DNA of 51,249 nt from Deltaproteobacteria bacterium (lineage in GTDB: Bacteria > Desulfobacterota > Binatia > Binatales > Binataceae): the NCBI GenBank assembly GCA_003135135.1, contig PLDK01000042.1, positions 24,749 to 75,997 on the forward strand, read 5' to 3'. The notes under the pieces were generated by a model. The model was not told the origin of the DNA and searched no databases. It saw nothing but the letters and a program-made list of their open reading frames with translations. This document shows positions 43,778 through 50,612 of the stretch, in pieces. The stretch's first letter is position 1; each line of letters begins with the position of its first letter. A program made the position numbers and the translations under genes.

Positions 43778-44980
43778 ATGCTCAATGCAATCGTCGTGGG
43801 TGCCGGACCGGCGGGCGCCCTGCTCGCATGCCTGCTCGCGCGCCGCGGCGTTCCGGTGACATTGCTCGAACGACAGACTGATTTTTCGCGCGAGTTCCGC
43901 GGCGAAGTCCTGATGCCGTCGGGCATCGCGGCGCTCCACGAGGCCGGACTTCGTCAACCGCTCGACGCTTTGCCCAATCTCACGATTCGAACCGTCGAGA
44001 TCTTTCGCGGCGAACGGCGAGTGGTTGCCATTCCGGTTGACGGCCTCGACCCGCCGCCGCGCGTCGTGCCGCAGCCCGCGATGCTCGAGATGATTGTTGC
44101 CGAGGCCGCGAACTCCCCCGGCTTCAAGCTCGAGCGCGGCGTAACCGTCCGCGATCTGATCTACGAAAAAGATCGCGTCGCGGGCGTTCATGCCGACACG
44201 CTCGAGGGTCCGCGCGATTATCGCGGCGACTTCGTAATCGCATGCGACGGGCGCGCATCTGCGATTCGTAAACGCGCCGCCCTCCCCCAAGACCGCATCA
44301 TGCAAGCCTTCGATGTCGTATGGGGCCGCGTCCCCGGCCATTTCCTCGACGGCCGCACCGCGCGCGCCTACATCGGAAACGGCCACCTGCTCATCATCTA
44401 TCCTTCTCCCGAAGGGCACATGCAGATCGGATGGGTGATCGACAAGGGAACCTTCGGCGACATCAAAAAGATTGGCGCCGACGGATGGATCCGCGCGCTC
44501 GCGCCGCATGTGTCATCCGATCTGAGGAATTTTCTCGCCGCCGATAAGACCGGCCCGGCGCATCCGTTCTTGCTCGACGTCGTCTGCGATCGGCTGCGCG
44601 AGTGGACCGTGCCGGGGTTGCTCCTGATTGGCGACGCTGCCCATCCGATGTCGCCGGTCGCAGCGCAGGGAATCAACCTCGCGCTGCGCGATGCGGTCGT
44701 CGCGGCCAACCGTCTGGGTCGCGCGCTCATATTGCATGCCGACGAGGCCATGCTCGATTTTGCGGCGCGCAATATTCAGGCCGAGCGATGGCCCGAGATC
44801 GTGAAGATACAGGACATGCAGCAGGTCGGACCGCGCTTCGTGGCGTCGAATTCGATCCTTAGCCGTATCGTAGTTAGCGCGCCGATGATCGCGTTCGCGA
44901 AACTTTTCCTCGGCGGCTTCCTCGCGCGCCGCTTCGATCCGTTCCTCAACGGCGTCACCCGCGTCGTGATGGAGCAGTAA
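43778..44980 (+). CDS. FAD-dependent monooxygenase (UbiH/PHBH-like fold)
   Basis: A 400-residue flavoprotein with the N-terminal GxGxxG (VVGAGPAGALLACLLARRG), a middle CDGRASAIRK (DG motif) and the GD motif LLIGDAAHPMSPVAAQGINLALRDAV. This is the p-hydroxybenzoate hydroxylase/quinone hydroxylase pattern, so a ring-hydroxylation role in quinone synthesis is plausible next to ispB. It could also be a geranylgeranyl reductase-like enzyme. The last 99 bases are repeated at 45808-45906, and 58 of those again at 48885-48942. Confidence 0.82.
   Translation: MLNAIVVGAGPAGALLACLLARRGVPVTLLERQTDFSREFRGEVLMPSGIAALHEAGLRQPLDALPNLTIRTVEIFRGERRVVAIPVDGLDPPPRVVPQPAMLEMIVAEAANSPGFKLERGVTVRDLIYEKDRVAGVHADTLEGPRDYRGDFVIACDGRASAIRKRAALPQDRIMQAFDVVWGRVPGHFLDGRTARAYIGNGHLLIIYPSPEGHMQIGWVIDKGTFGDIKKIGADGWIRALAPHVSSDLRNFLAADKTGPAHPFLLDVVCDRLREWTVPGLLLIGDAAHPMSPVAAQGINLALRDAVVAANRLGRALILHADEAMLDFAARNIQAERWPEIVKIQDMQQVGPRFVASNSILSRIVVSAPMIAFAKLFLGGFLARRFDPFLNGVTRVVMEQ
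44882..44980. repeat. 99-bp direct repeat, original copy (3' end of FAD monooxygenase gene)
   Basis: This segment, ending with the monooxygenase stop codon, is repeated at 45808-45906 with three differences in 99 bases by my count. The two copies flank the toxin-antitoxin pair. A 58-base part is repeated again at 48885-48942 with about four differences. Confidence 0.85.
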
Positions 44981-45014
44981 TTCCTCGAAGCCGCGCTGAC
45001 CGAGTGGCTCGCGT

Positions 45015-45037
45015 CGGGGTGTGGCGCAGCCTGGTAG
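45015..45037 (+). other. 5' tRNA fragment (tRNA-Pro-like)
   Basis: CGGGGTGTGGCGCAGCCTGG followed by TAG matches the acceptor 5' strand and D-arm of a bacterial tRNA-Pro. The next bases (CCAATCGCGCC) do not continue into an anticodon arm, so only the 5' third is present. It lies 34 bases after the monooxygenase stop, between the two 99-bp repeats and before the toxin-antitoxin genes. Confidence 0.6.
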
Positions 45038-45078
45038 CCAATCGCGCCGCTTCGCGGCTCATATCTCCTTTCATCGTT

Positions 45079-45360
45079 TCAGGCTGCCCGTAGTTTAAGG
45101 ACGGGCCGCGAGTCTGTGGCCTTCGCGAAGCGCAGTAGCGTCTTGACGCTGGGTAACTGAGCGCCACTCTCAAGCCGTGCTATGGCCGATTGAGTCGTAC
45201 CCATACGATCCGCCAGTTGAGCTTGTGTGAAACCAGCGCGAACGCGCGCGGCGATCAGTTCGCGGGCGAGAGCGAATTCTTCGTCCAAAGCGGCGTAGGC
45301 CGTCCGGACTTCGCGCTCCGCCAGCATCTTCTTCTTCACAGAATCCAGACCCCTGGTCAT
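45079..45360 (-). CDS. higA: HTH antitoxin (HigA/XRE type)
   Basis: A 93-residue protein with a helix-turn-helix of the Xre type (LIAARVRAGFTQAQLADRMGTTQSAIARLESG, about 35-66). In HigBA modules this protein neutralises the toxin and represses the operon. Its ATG overlaps the toxin stop by 4 bases. Toxin-before-antitoxin order is the HigBA layout. It is flanked by the 99-bp direct repeats. Confidence 0.85.
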   Translation of the reverse strand: MTRGLDSVKKKMLAEREVRTAYAALDEEFALARELIAARVRAGFTQAQLADRMGTTQSAIARLESGAQLPSVKTLLRFAKATDSRPVLKLRAA

Positions 45361-45686
45361 GATTTGATCTCCCTCATTCTCCTGCGCGCTGCGTCGATCG
45401 CGCGCTGCGGAGTCTTCTGAGTCTTCTTTACGAATGCGTAGAGCACAATAAGTCGCCGCCCTGAAGCAGCCGTATAAATGGCCCGGCCGATACCAGCAGA
45501 ACCCGTAAGCCGCATTTCCCAGAGCTTCTCACCCAGCGGTCTCACGTGTGGCATGCCCACATGCTGTGGCCCGAAGCCCTCCAGCAGTTCGGAGATTCTC
45601 AAAAAGCGGGCTTGCATGTCTTTCGGCAGAGCAAGCAGCTCTGCTTCGACCGTCTGATTGAGAATTTCAACCGCCCATTCCGCCAC
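45357..45686 (-). CDS. higB: RelE/HigB-family toxin (phage Gp49-like)
   Basis: A 109-residue toxin of the HigB/Gp49-like group (DUF891): EAELLALPKDMQARFLRISELLEGFGP, VGMPHVRPLGEKLWEMRL and IVLYAFVKKTQKTPQRAIDAARRRM. Members cut mRNA on the ribosome. The C-terminal KKTQKTP(x)...A..R segment and LWEMR are the conserved core. It precedes the HTH antitoxin and overlaps it, forming a standard module. Confidence 0.87.
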   Translation of the reverse strand: MAEWAVEILNQTVEAELLALPKDMQARFLRISELLEGFGPQHVGMPHVRPLGEKLWEMRLTGSAGIGRAIYTAASGRRLIVLYAFVKKTQKTPQRAIDAARRRMREIKS

Positions 45687-45807
45687 AGCCCCCGCAGCAT
45701 AGCATTTCTGCTATGTCCAGAAAAACGAAACAATAAGATGCAGCGACGGGCCGCCTCCGAGTAGGTTGGCTCAATTCGCGCGCGTGTGGTAGGCACTCTC
45801 GTCCGCA

Positions 45808-45906
45808 CCGATGATCGCGTTCGCGAAACTTTTCCTCGGCGGCTTCCTCGCGCGCCGATTCGATCCATTTCTCAACGGCGTCACCCGCGTCGTGATGGAG
45901 CAGTAA
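45808..45906. repeat. 99-bp direct repeat, second copy (pseudo 3' end of monooxygenase)
   Basis: This stretch repeats the last 99 bases of the FAD monooxygenase gene, including the stop codon, with three differences. No upstream part of the gene accompanies it. Together with the original copy it brackets the toxin-antitoxin pair. The rest of the gap from 45687 to 45983 has no gene I can support. Confidence 0.85.
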
Positions 45907-45983
45907 TCGCTCGCTCATTTTTGGTTTGGCATGAGGCAAAACCCTTGATCGCAGGGGCCTCCAAGTGTTAGCTCGTTGCGGTC

Positions 45984-46781
45984 ATGGATTGGAAAGACGC
46001 AATCGTTACGGTGCTTCAAGACGCCAAAGTGCCTATGCACTATACGGAGATCGCTGAACAGATCGCCCTGCGCTCATTACGGGACGAGCTTACCGCGACT
46101 CCCGCGAACACCGTCGTCGCGATAATAACCACGTCTCTGAAAAATGACGGCGATAGGTCGCCTTTTTCTCGCACTTCCCGAGGATATTATTCCCTTCGCG
46201 GTGCCGAGCAGCGGGCGCCGGTCTTGGAGCAAGAATCAGAGACCGAAACCTCGGAGGAGACCGGGCTAGTCAATGCGTTTGGAATGTTTTGGGAAAGATC
46301 CAAGGTCCTCTGGGCATCGCAACCTAAGATTCTAGGGCAACAACAGACTGCCTCCATCAGCGTCGATTTCTGTGATCAAAGGGGTGTTTATCTCCTGCAC
46401 GATTCACAGGGAGTTGTTTACGTCGGACGTACCACGGATCAGAATCTTGGACGTAGACTCTATCAGCACACTCTCGACAGACTCGCGGGCCGTTGGACTA
46501 GATTCTCTTGGTTCGGTGTTTATCCCGTCGAGGAGAACGGTACTCTAAGAACTGCCGCTGCTTTAGAAGCGATTGACACAGATGTGGTGATTACGACCAT
46601 GGAAGCGGTGCTGATCGAGGGACTAGAACCCCGCCAGAACCGGAAGCGCGGAGACGACTTCCAAGCCATAGAGTTTATCCAGCTCGAAGACCCAGAAATC
46701 GAGAGCGAACGAAACCTCAGACTCCTGCAAGAGCTCACAACAAGTGTCAGGAGTCGTCCGCACCCCGCAGGCGGCGGGTAG
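45984..46781 (+). CDS. HARE-HTH and GIY-YIG nuclease fusion protein
   Basis: A 265-residue protein. Residues about 1-73 form a HARE-HTH domain (VPMHYTEIAEQI, SPFSRTSRGYYSLRG), a winged helix linked by published domain analysis to chromatin and modified-DNA systems. After a linker, residues about 130-220 form a GIY-YIG nuclease: RGVYLLHD (GIY), VVYVGRTT (YIG), LGRRLYQH, catalytic glutamate E207 in MEAVLIEGLEPRQN and N219. Codon use and base content look less GC-rich than in the core genes. No methylase or helicase is adjacent. It may be a DNA repair, restriction or mobile-element nuclease. Confidence 0.82.
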   Translation: MDWKDAIVTVLQDAKVPMHYTEIAEQIALRSLRDELTATPANTVVAIITTSLKNDGDRSPFSRTSRGYYSLRGAEQRAPVLEQESETETSEETGLVNAFGMFWERSKVLWASQPKILGQQQTASISVDFCDQRGVYLLHDSQGVVYVGRTTDQNLGRRLYQHTLDRLAGRWTRFSWFGVYPVEENGTLRTAAALEAIDTDVVITTMEAVLIEGLEPRQNRKRGDDFQAIEFIQLEDPEIESERNLRLLQELTTSVRSRPHPAGGG

Positions 46782-46834
46782 ACTTCCGCGCTTATTGCTC
46801 CAAGAACGCGCGCAAATCCCGATGACTCCTGAAT

Positions 46835-46914
46835 CCGGGTTTGGGGATGAATTATTCAGCCTGACCCGGCGGATTTGGCGTGCTATGCGTACAGTATGAA
46901 AAGCCATCCGCCAG
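46835..46914. repeat. Upstream segment of lipase gene, duplicated at 49073-49150
   Basis: The sequence around the lipase start (GGGGATGAATTATTCAGCCT, then TGCTATGCGTAC) is repeated with about 80-90 percent similarity at 49073-49150. It covers the intergenic region and the first codons of the lipase frame. The second copy is not followed by a lipase gene. Confidence 0.7.
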
Positions 46915-47648
46915 CGGAACAATCGCGATGGCGAGTGATGGCGAGCGAGGCGTTCGCATTCACAGAGATCGCCTCGCTGCGGATCGATCCGATCTATCGC
47001 GGCGAGGGCGTGCCGCGCGGCGACGGACGCCTCGTCGTAATCATTCCCGGACTTTTCGGCAGCGACTTCTATCTCTGGCCCTTGCGGCGATGGATTTCTC
47101 GCATCGGCTTTCGCGCGTGCACCTCGGGACTGTGGGTCAACGCGGGATGTCCCGACCGGCTCACGTCAGACATCGAGAAATGGATCGAACGCCAGCAGCC
47201 GCAGCACGATCAACCTCTCGTGCTGATCGGCCATAGCCGCGGAGGCCTGCTTGCGCGAGCGCTGGCCGTACGGCTTGGGCGCCGGGTGTCACATCTCATC
47301 ACGCTCGGATCGCCGGTGGGGCTCGTATCGGCGTTCGCGCAGCTCGGAAACGTCCCGCCAATCGCGCATCCAACGATGAGCACGGTATGGAATGCGAGCA
47401 ACACCGCGCGCCGGATTCTCGATCCTCAATGCCGCTTCCCGGATTGTGGATGCGAATTCGTCGATAACATGCGCGCTTCGCTCGCTCCGGAGACAACTGT
47501 GCTTTCGATCTACAGCCGCGAGGATCCGATCGTCCCGCCGCAAGCATCAATCGTGACCGGCGCGCGCAACGTCGAGGTGACGGGCACGCACTCGGGCCTG
47601 GTTTACAATCTGGCGGTCTACCGTGAACTCGCCCGCTCGCTCCCGTGA
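46896..47648 (+). CDS. Alpha/beta hydrolase, lipase-like
   Basis: A roughly 250-residue hydrolase of the triacylglycerol lipase/EstA-like type: LVVIIPGLFGSDFYLWPL (oxyanion), the elbow LIGHSRGGLLARALA, HLITLGSPVG and a C-terminal region with SREDPIVPPQA and TGTHSGLVYN, where Asp and His of the triad are likely. The start is uncertain: ATG at 46896 or ATG at 46938 (MASEAF), and the frame opens at 46875 with a TTG. The upstream region is part of the duplicated segment, so 46938 may be correct. Confidence 0.8.
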   Translation: MKSHPPAEQSRWRVMASEAFAFTEIASLRIDPIYRGEGVPRGDGRLVVIIPGLFGSDFYLWPLRRWISRIGFRACTSGLWVNAGCPDRLTSDIEKWIERQQPQHDQPLVLIGHSRGGLLARALAVRLGRRVSHLITLGSPVGLVSAFAQLGNVPPIAHPTMSTVWNASNTARRILDPQCRFPDCGCEFVDNMRASLAPETTVLSIYSREDPIVPPQASIVTGARNVEVTGTHSGLVYNLAVYRELARSLP

Positions 47649-47756
47649 ATTTCAGCCCGGCGTGATCGAGCAGCAAACGCCTTGCCGGCACTGGTTCAGT
47701 CTCGATGAAAATGGAGCACTGGAAGGCGGCCAAGTCGCAATCGCGCGCGCGGCAGT
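47649..47756. other. Intergenic stretch after the lipase gene
   Basis: No gene-like frame is present between the lipase stop codon and the family 1 repeat at 47757; nothing more is seen here. Confidence 0.35.
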
Positions 47757-47812
47757 GGCCGCGCGCGACAACGGAGCGCGGCCTTAACACTGGGTGCAGG
47801 GGTCACCCCTGC
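47757..47812. repeat. Family 1 palindromic repeat, two-hairpin copy
   Basis: Hairpin A (GGCCGCGC...GCGCGGCC), TTAA and hairpin B (GGTGCAGGGGTCACCCCTGC) follow each other as at 16140-16197, where the order and flanking CAGT are the same. No gene is seen between it and the tandem-repeat membrane protein. Confidence 0.8.
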
Positions 47813-47962
47813 CGTGCTCGGGCGGTTTTGGCGTTGTCCTCCGGCATTTTTCCCTAACGCTCTGGTGAGTTTTTCCGCTCCCGGTCGGTCGATCTCCCAA
47901 TTACATAAGCGGTCGGGAAGACTTACTCTTAGCTCAGGACAACGAAGTGAGGTGACACGGCG

Positions 47963-48532
47963 ATGTTGAAAAAATACCAAGGTGGAGAGAACGTGAAAGG
48001 TGGCTTTTACTGGAACACCGCAGAATTGGAGGTGGTGCCGGTTGACGGGAAGAATGGAACGCTGCCCGGCGGTCCGACGCAGAATTACCTGAAGGTGCCG
48101 GCGCTGGCGTTGATTCCGCTTGCGATCGGGTTCAGTGCTCTCTACGTGATGTTCCTGCCCTTCATCGGGTTCGCGATGGTGCTGAGCCTGGTCGTGCGCA
48201 AGGTCCGCAAAGGAGGCGCGAAGCACCAGGGCGGAGCGAACGTAAAAGGTGGCTTCTATTGGCATACCGCGGGACATGAGTTTGTGACGGTCGACGGCAA
48301 GAATGGACCGCTGCCCGGTGATCCCACGCAGAAGTACATCAAGGTGCCGACGTTGGCGTTCATCCCGCTTGCGCTGGTGATGGGTGCTCTTTTCGTGGTT
48401 TTCCTTCCCGTCATCGGGTTCGCGATGCTGCCGATCCTTCTGGTGCGCAAGAGCCTCGCCAGCAAGGGCTTGCTCAATGTCACCCGTGCCTCACTGCGAA
48501 GGCTCGCGGCGCTGACCGCCCCGGAGTCATAA
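47963..48532 (+). CDS. Tandem-duplicated two-repeat membrane protein
   Basis: A 189-residue protein built from two near-identical units of about 80 residues (about 4-83 and 87-166). Each unit has a polar module (GGxNVKGGFYW, VDGKNG, LPGxPTQ) followed by one hydrophobic stretch (IPLA...FLPxIGFAM) and a basic end. By my count about 49 of 69 aligned positions are identical. A GAGGTG lies 7 to 13 bases upstream of the ATG. No known domain. The fold is likely a pair of membrane hairpins, and the duplication looks recent. Confidence 0.65.
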   Translation: MLKKYQGGENVKGGFYWNTAELEVVPVDGKNGTLPGGPTQNYLKVPALALIPLAIGFSALYVMFLPFIGFAMVLSLVVRKVRKGGAKHQGGANVKGGFYWHTAGHEFVTVDGKNGPLPGDPTQKYIKVPTLAFIPLALVMGALFVVFLPVIGFAMLPILLVRKSLASKGLLNVTRASLRRLAALTAPES

Positions 48533-48687
48533 ACGCGGACGGCGCAACTTGGCGCGGACTGGGTTACCGGCGGCAGGGTGAGCGGAGCTAAGCCCCCTGC
48601 CGCTTGTGCGCTTACGGTTCAACAGCCACCCTCGGGTCCGAGCAAGAGACCTCCTTGGGCCGCCGAACGGACCGCGCTGGCGCGCGA
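48533..48687. other. Gene-free stretch after the tandem-repeat membrane protein
   Basis: No coding frame or repeat is supported in this stretch. It opens an approximately 850-base region without intact genes that contains family 2 repeats and decayed copies of upstream genes. Confidence 0.4.
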
Positions 48688-48800
48688 GATACTTCGCTGC
48701 GCTCAGGATGACTCAAAAAAAGCAAGCGGCCCCCCGTGTCATTCTAGAGCGAAGGCCGCCGTAGCGAAGAATCCCGGATCCGGGTTCCTTCGCTGCGCTC
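48688..48800. repeat. Family 2 repeat cluster (TTCGCTGCGCTCAGGATGAC)
   Basis: Two or three pieces of the dispersed repeat lie here in both orientations: ACTTCGCTGCGCTCAGGATG at 48690, GTCATTCTAGAGCGAAGG with an inserted GCCGCCGTA at 48738, and TTCCTTCGCTGCGCTC at 48785. They could pair with each other to form a long hairpin. Confidence 0.7.
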
Positions 48801-48805
48801 GATTG

Positions 48806-48862
48806 TACCGCGACGGCCTGGCAACGTTGATCGATGACCAAATCTCCCGCGAAGTCTGAAAT
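48806..48862 (+). pseudogene. Fragment of ispB 3' end
   Basis: This 57-base segment repeats 43723-43779, the last codons and stop of the polyprenyl synthase, with one difference by my count. It still reads YRDGLATLIDDQISREV and stop, but no catalytic part precedes it. Confidence 0.85.
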
Positions 48863-48884
48863 CCCTGCGCCCGCCCCGCCGCCA

Positions 48885-48942
48885 CGCGCGCCGACTCGAT
48901 CCGTTCCTCAACGTCGTCCCCCGCGTCGTGATGGAGCAGTAA
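48885..48942 (+). pseudogene. Fragment of FAD monooxygenase 3' end
   Basis: This 58-base segment repeats 44923-44980 with about four differences, including the terminal ATGGAGCAGTAA. It follows the ispB fragment by 22 bases, so the order ispB end then monooxygenase end is the same as in the intact pair, but everything between is deleted. Confidence 0.82.
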
Positions 48943-48961
48943 ACGCGGTTCAGTCATTTCT

Positions 48962-49007
48962 GTCATCCTGACCGAAGCGAGCAACGCGAGCGCAGGGAAG
49001 GATCTCG
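48962..49007. repeat. Family 2 repeat copy
   Basis: GTCATCCTGACCGAAGCGAG is followed by CAACGCGAGCGCAGGGAAGG. It matches the GTCATTCT...GCGAAGAATC family, with longer spacing. Confidence 0.6.
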
Positions 49008-49072
49008 GACAGCTTCGCGCCAGCGAAGCCGGTACCGGTTTTGAGTCGCTGCGTCCAACTTTGTTTTTCAGG

Positions 49073-49150
49073 CCGGGTTTTGGGGATGAACTGTTCAGCC
49101 TGACTCCGGCGCATTTGGCATGCTATGCGTACCCTATGGTCAGCCGCCAG
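49073..49150 (+). repeat. Decayed copy of the lipase upstream segment
   Basis: Matches 46835-46914 with several substitutions (GGGGATGAACTGTTCAGCCT, TGCTATGCGTAC). No lipase frame follows. A GACAAAA-ATTAC-TTTTGTC hairpin at 49201-49219 lies beyond it. Confidence 0.7.
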
Positions 49151-49200
49151 GATATCCCGCACTCGTCCGGCTCGTCCGAAATCGGACGACCCCTGCGTCT

Positions 49201-49219
49201 GACAAAAATTACTTTTGTC
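49201..49219. terminator. Hairpin GACAAAA / TTTTGTC
   Basis: A 7-bp stem with a 5-base loop. It could be a weak terminator for whichever transcript reaches the gene-free region, but the stem is AT-rich and has no clear T tract after it. Confidence 0.3.
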
Positions 49220-49346
49220 GGAACAAAGCTAGCCCTAGAGCGGAGCCGTCCCAAAACCACTACCGATGGTATAAATTGCCCTTTCCGCCTCTTTTCGATC
49301 ACTCAGAATCGCGCCCATTTTGGTTGACATGGTGATTATCCGGCAG

Positions 49347-49374
49347 TTGACACGGAACCTGACATCGTGCTAAT
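49347..49374 (+). promoter_or_regulatory. Putative promoter of the IS transposase
   Basis: TTGACA (49347-49352) is followed by 16 bases and GCTAAT (49369-49374). A second TTGACA lies at 49324. A transcript from this promoter would start close to the ATG at 49386 and so have almost no leader. Confidence 0.4.
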
Positions 49375-49385
49375 CTCCGTCCATC

Positions 49386-50312
49386 ATGAACAAGCGCAAC
49401 AAACCGCCCAAGCCGCTGACCGTACAGCCTTCGATCACGCTGGCCAAGATGATGAGCCAGTTCGCGACCGAAGACGCGTGCAAAGCGTATATCCGTGACT
49501 TGCGCTGGCCGGATGGCGTGCGATGCCCACGCTGCCAAGATGCTCACGTTCACGAAGTCACGAAGAAGCCGTTTCACTGGCAATGCCGCAAGTGCAACAA
49601 AAACGGCTATCGTTTCAGCGTGATCACCGGCACGATTTTCGAGAATACGAAATACCCGCTCGTGACGTGGTTTCAGGTCGGCTACCTGATGTGCCAGTCC
49701 AAGAAGGGAATGAGCGCTTTACAGATTCACCGCACGATGGGAACCGGCTCTTACGAAACCGCTTGGTATATGTGCACGCGGCTCCGCGCCGCGATGAAAA
49801 ACGAAACATTCGACAAACTGATCGGTGAAGTCGAAGCCGACGAAACTTGGATCGGCGGGAAAGACAGAAACAGGCATTGGAACAAGCGCAGTCACGCGTG
49901 GGGGCCGCATCTCAGCGGCAAAACGATGGTGATCGGGGCCATCAGCCGCAAAGGAAACGTAGTCTGCCAAATGATCGAAGAGGCTGGATTCAACACGCTG
50001 GAAAATTTCGTGAAAGAAACCGTATCGAAAAAAGTCACGCTCATGGCGACCGATGAGAATTTCGGATACCGGCATCTTGGCGGCCACGGTTTCGTTCATA
50101 AAACGGTCAATCACAGCCATCATGAGTACGTTGTTGGCTCGACTCATACGAACACGATTGAAGGCTTCTGGAGCCTGCTCAAGCGCGGAATTGTGGGCAG
50201 TTACCACAAGGTGAGCAAGGATTATTTGCCGCTGTACCTGAACGAATTTGCGTTCCGATACAATCATCGCAACGATCCCGACATTTTCCGCGCGTTGCTT
50301 TCACGCGTGTAG
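49386..50312 (+). CDS. IS1595-family transposase
   Basis: A 308-residue transposase with an N-terminal zinc ribbon (CPRC at 47-50, CRKC at 67-70) and an ISXO2-like DDE domain: D152 in EADETWIGG, D223 in MATDENFG, and NTIEGFWSLLKRGI with H274 in the C-terminal DDENH pattern. The gene is intact with no internal stop. Base composition is less GC-rich than in the core. Terminal inverted repeats could not be identified by eye, so the element's limits are unknown. Confidence 0.9.
   Translation: MNKRNKPPKPLTVQPSITLAKMMSQFATEDACKAYIRDLRWPDGVRCPRCQDAHVHEVTKKPFHWQCRKCNKNGYRFSVITGTIFENTKYPLVTWFQVGYLMCQSKKGMSALQIHRTMGTGSYETAWYMCTRLRAAMKNETFDKLIGEVEADETWIGGKDRNRHWNKRSHAWGPHLSGKTMVIGAISRKGNVVCQMIEEAGFNTLENFVKETVSKKVTLMATDENFGYRHLGGHGFVHKTVNHSHHEYVVGSTHTNTIEGFWSLLKRGIVGSYHKVSKDYLPLYLNEFAFRYNHRNDPDIFRALLSRV
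49386..50312 (+). mobile_element. IS1595-family insertion sequence (ends not placed)
   Basis: Only the transposase span is marked. Small genes downstream (50345, 50613) might be passenger genes of the same element, as passengers are known in IS1595 elements, but I could not find matching inverted repeats or a target duplication. Confidence 0.5.
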
Positions 50313-50344
50313 CCATCCGCCCGCGCCTACGCTAAAATGGAGCC

Positions 50345-50521
50345 GTGGGCAAATCACTCGGCATCACGTCAAACGGACTCGGCTTTGAACGCTTCATGAA
50401 AGCCCTGGTATCTGTGCCGAAAGACGAGATCGACCGCGAGATCGAAAAACAGAAAGCAGAGAGAACGGCCAGAAAGACAAAGAAGAATGCGCCCCCTCGA
50501 AAGGGGGCGCATTCCTTATGA
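50345..50521 (+). CDS. Small charged protein (58 aa)
   Basis: Starting at GTG 50345 the frame encodes MGKSLGITSNGLGFERFMKA, then VPKDEIDREIEKQKAERTAR, then a lysine-rich tail. The charged helix and position 32 bases after the transposase stop suggest a passenger or accessory gene. Its last codons form the stem of the hairpin at 50486-50513. No homologue recognised. Confidence 0.5.
   Translation: MGKSLGITSNGLGFERFMKALVSVPKDEIDREIEKQKAERTARKTKKNAPPRKGAHSL
50486..50513 (+). terminator. Terminator-like perfect hairpin
   Basis: AATGCGCCCCCT-CGAA-AGGGGGCGCATT is a 12-bp perfect stem. It overlaps the 3' end of the 58-residue frame. Only a short CCTTA follows, so termination may be weak. It could serve the transposase transcript. 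Confidence 0.6.
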
Positions 50522-50612
50522 CGAGTCGTGATACGGCATAGTCGTACTCCTCTGGTTGTGCGCGGCCCCCGTTCTAGTCCAACGAGGGCCGCACTGTTTC
50601 ACCTAGCCGACG

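Noticed and set aside
44981-45078. Complete tRNA gene after the monooxygenase
   Set aside because: Only the first 23 bases match a tRNA; no anticodon, T-arm or CCA-side sequence follows.
48578-48859. 93-residue open frame ending YRDGLATLIDDQISREV
   Set aside because: Only the last 16 codons derive from ispB; the rest runs through repeat sequence and has no protein character.
49201-49385. Left inverted repeat of the IS1595 element
   Set aside because: No sequence here could be matched in inverted form to the region after the transposase by eye, so the element ends were not assigned.
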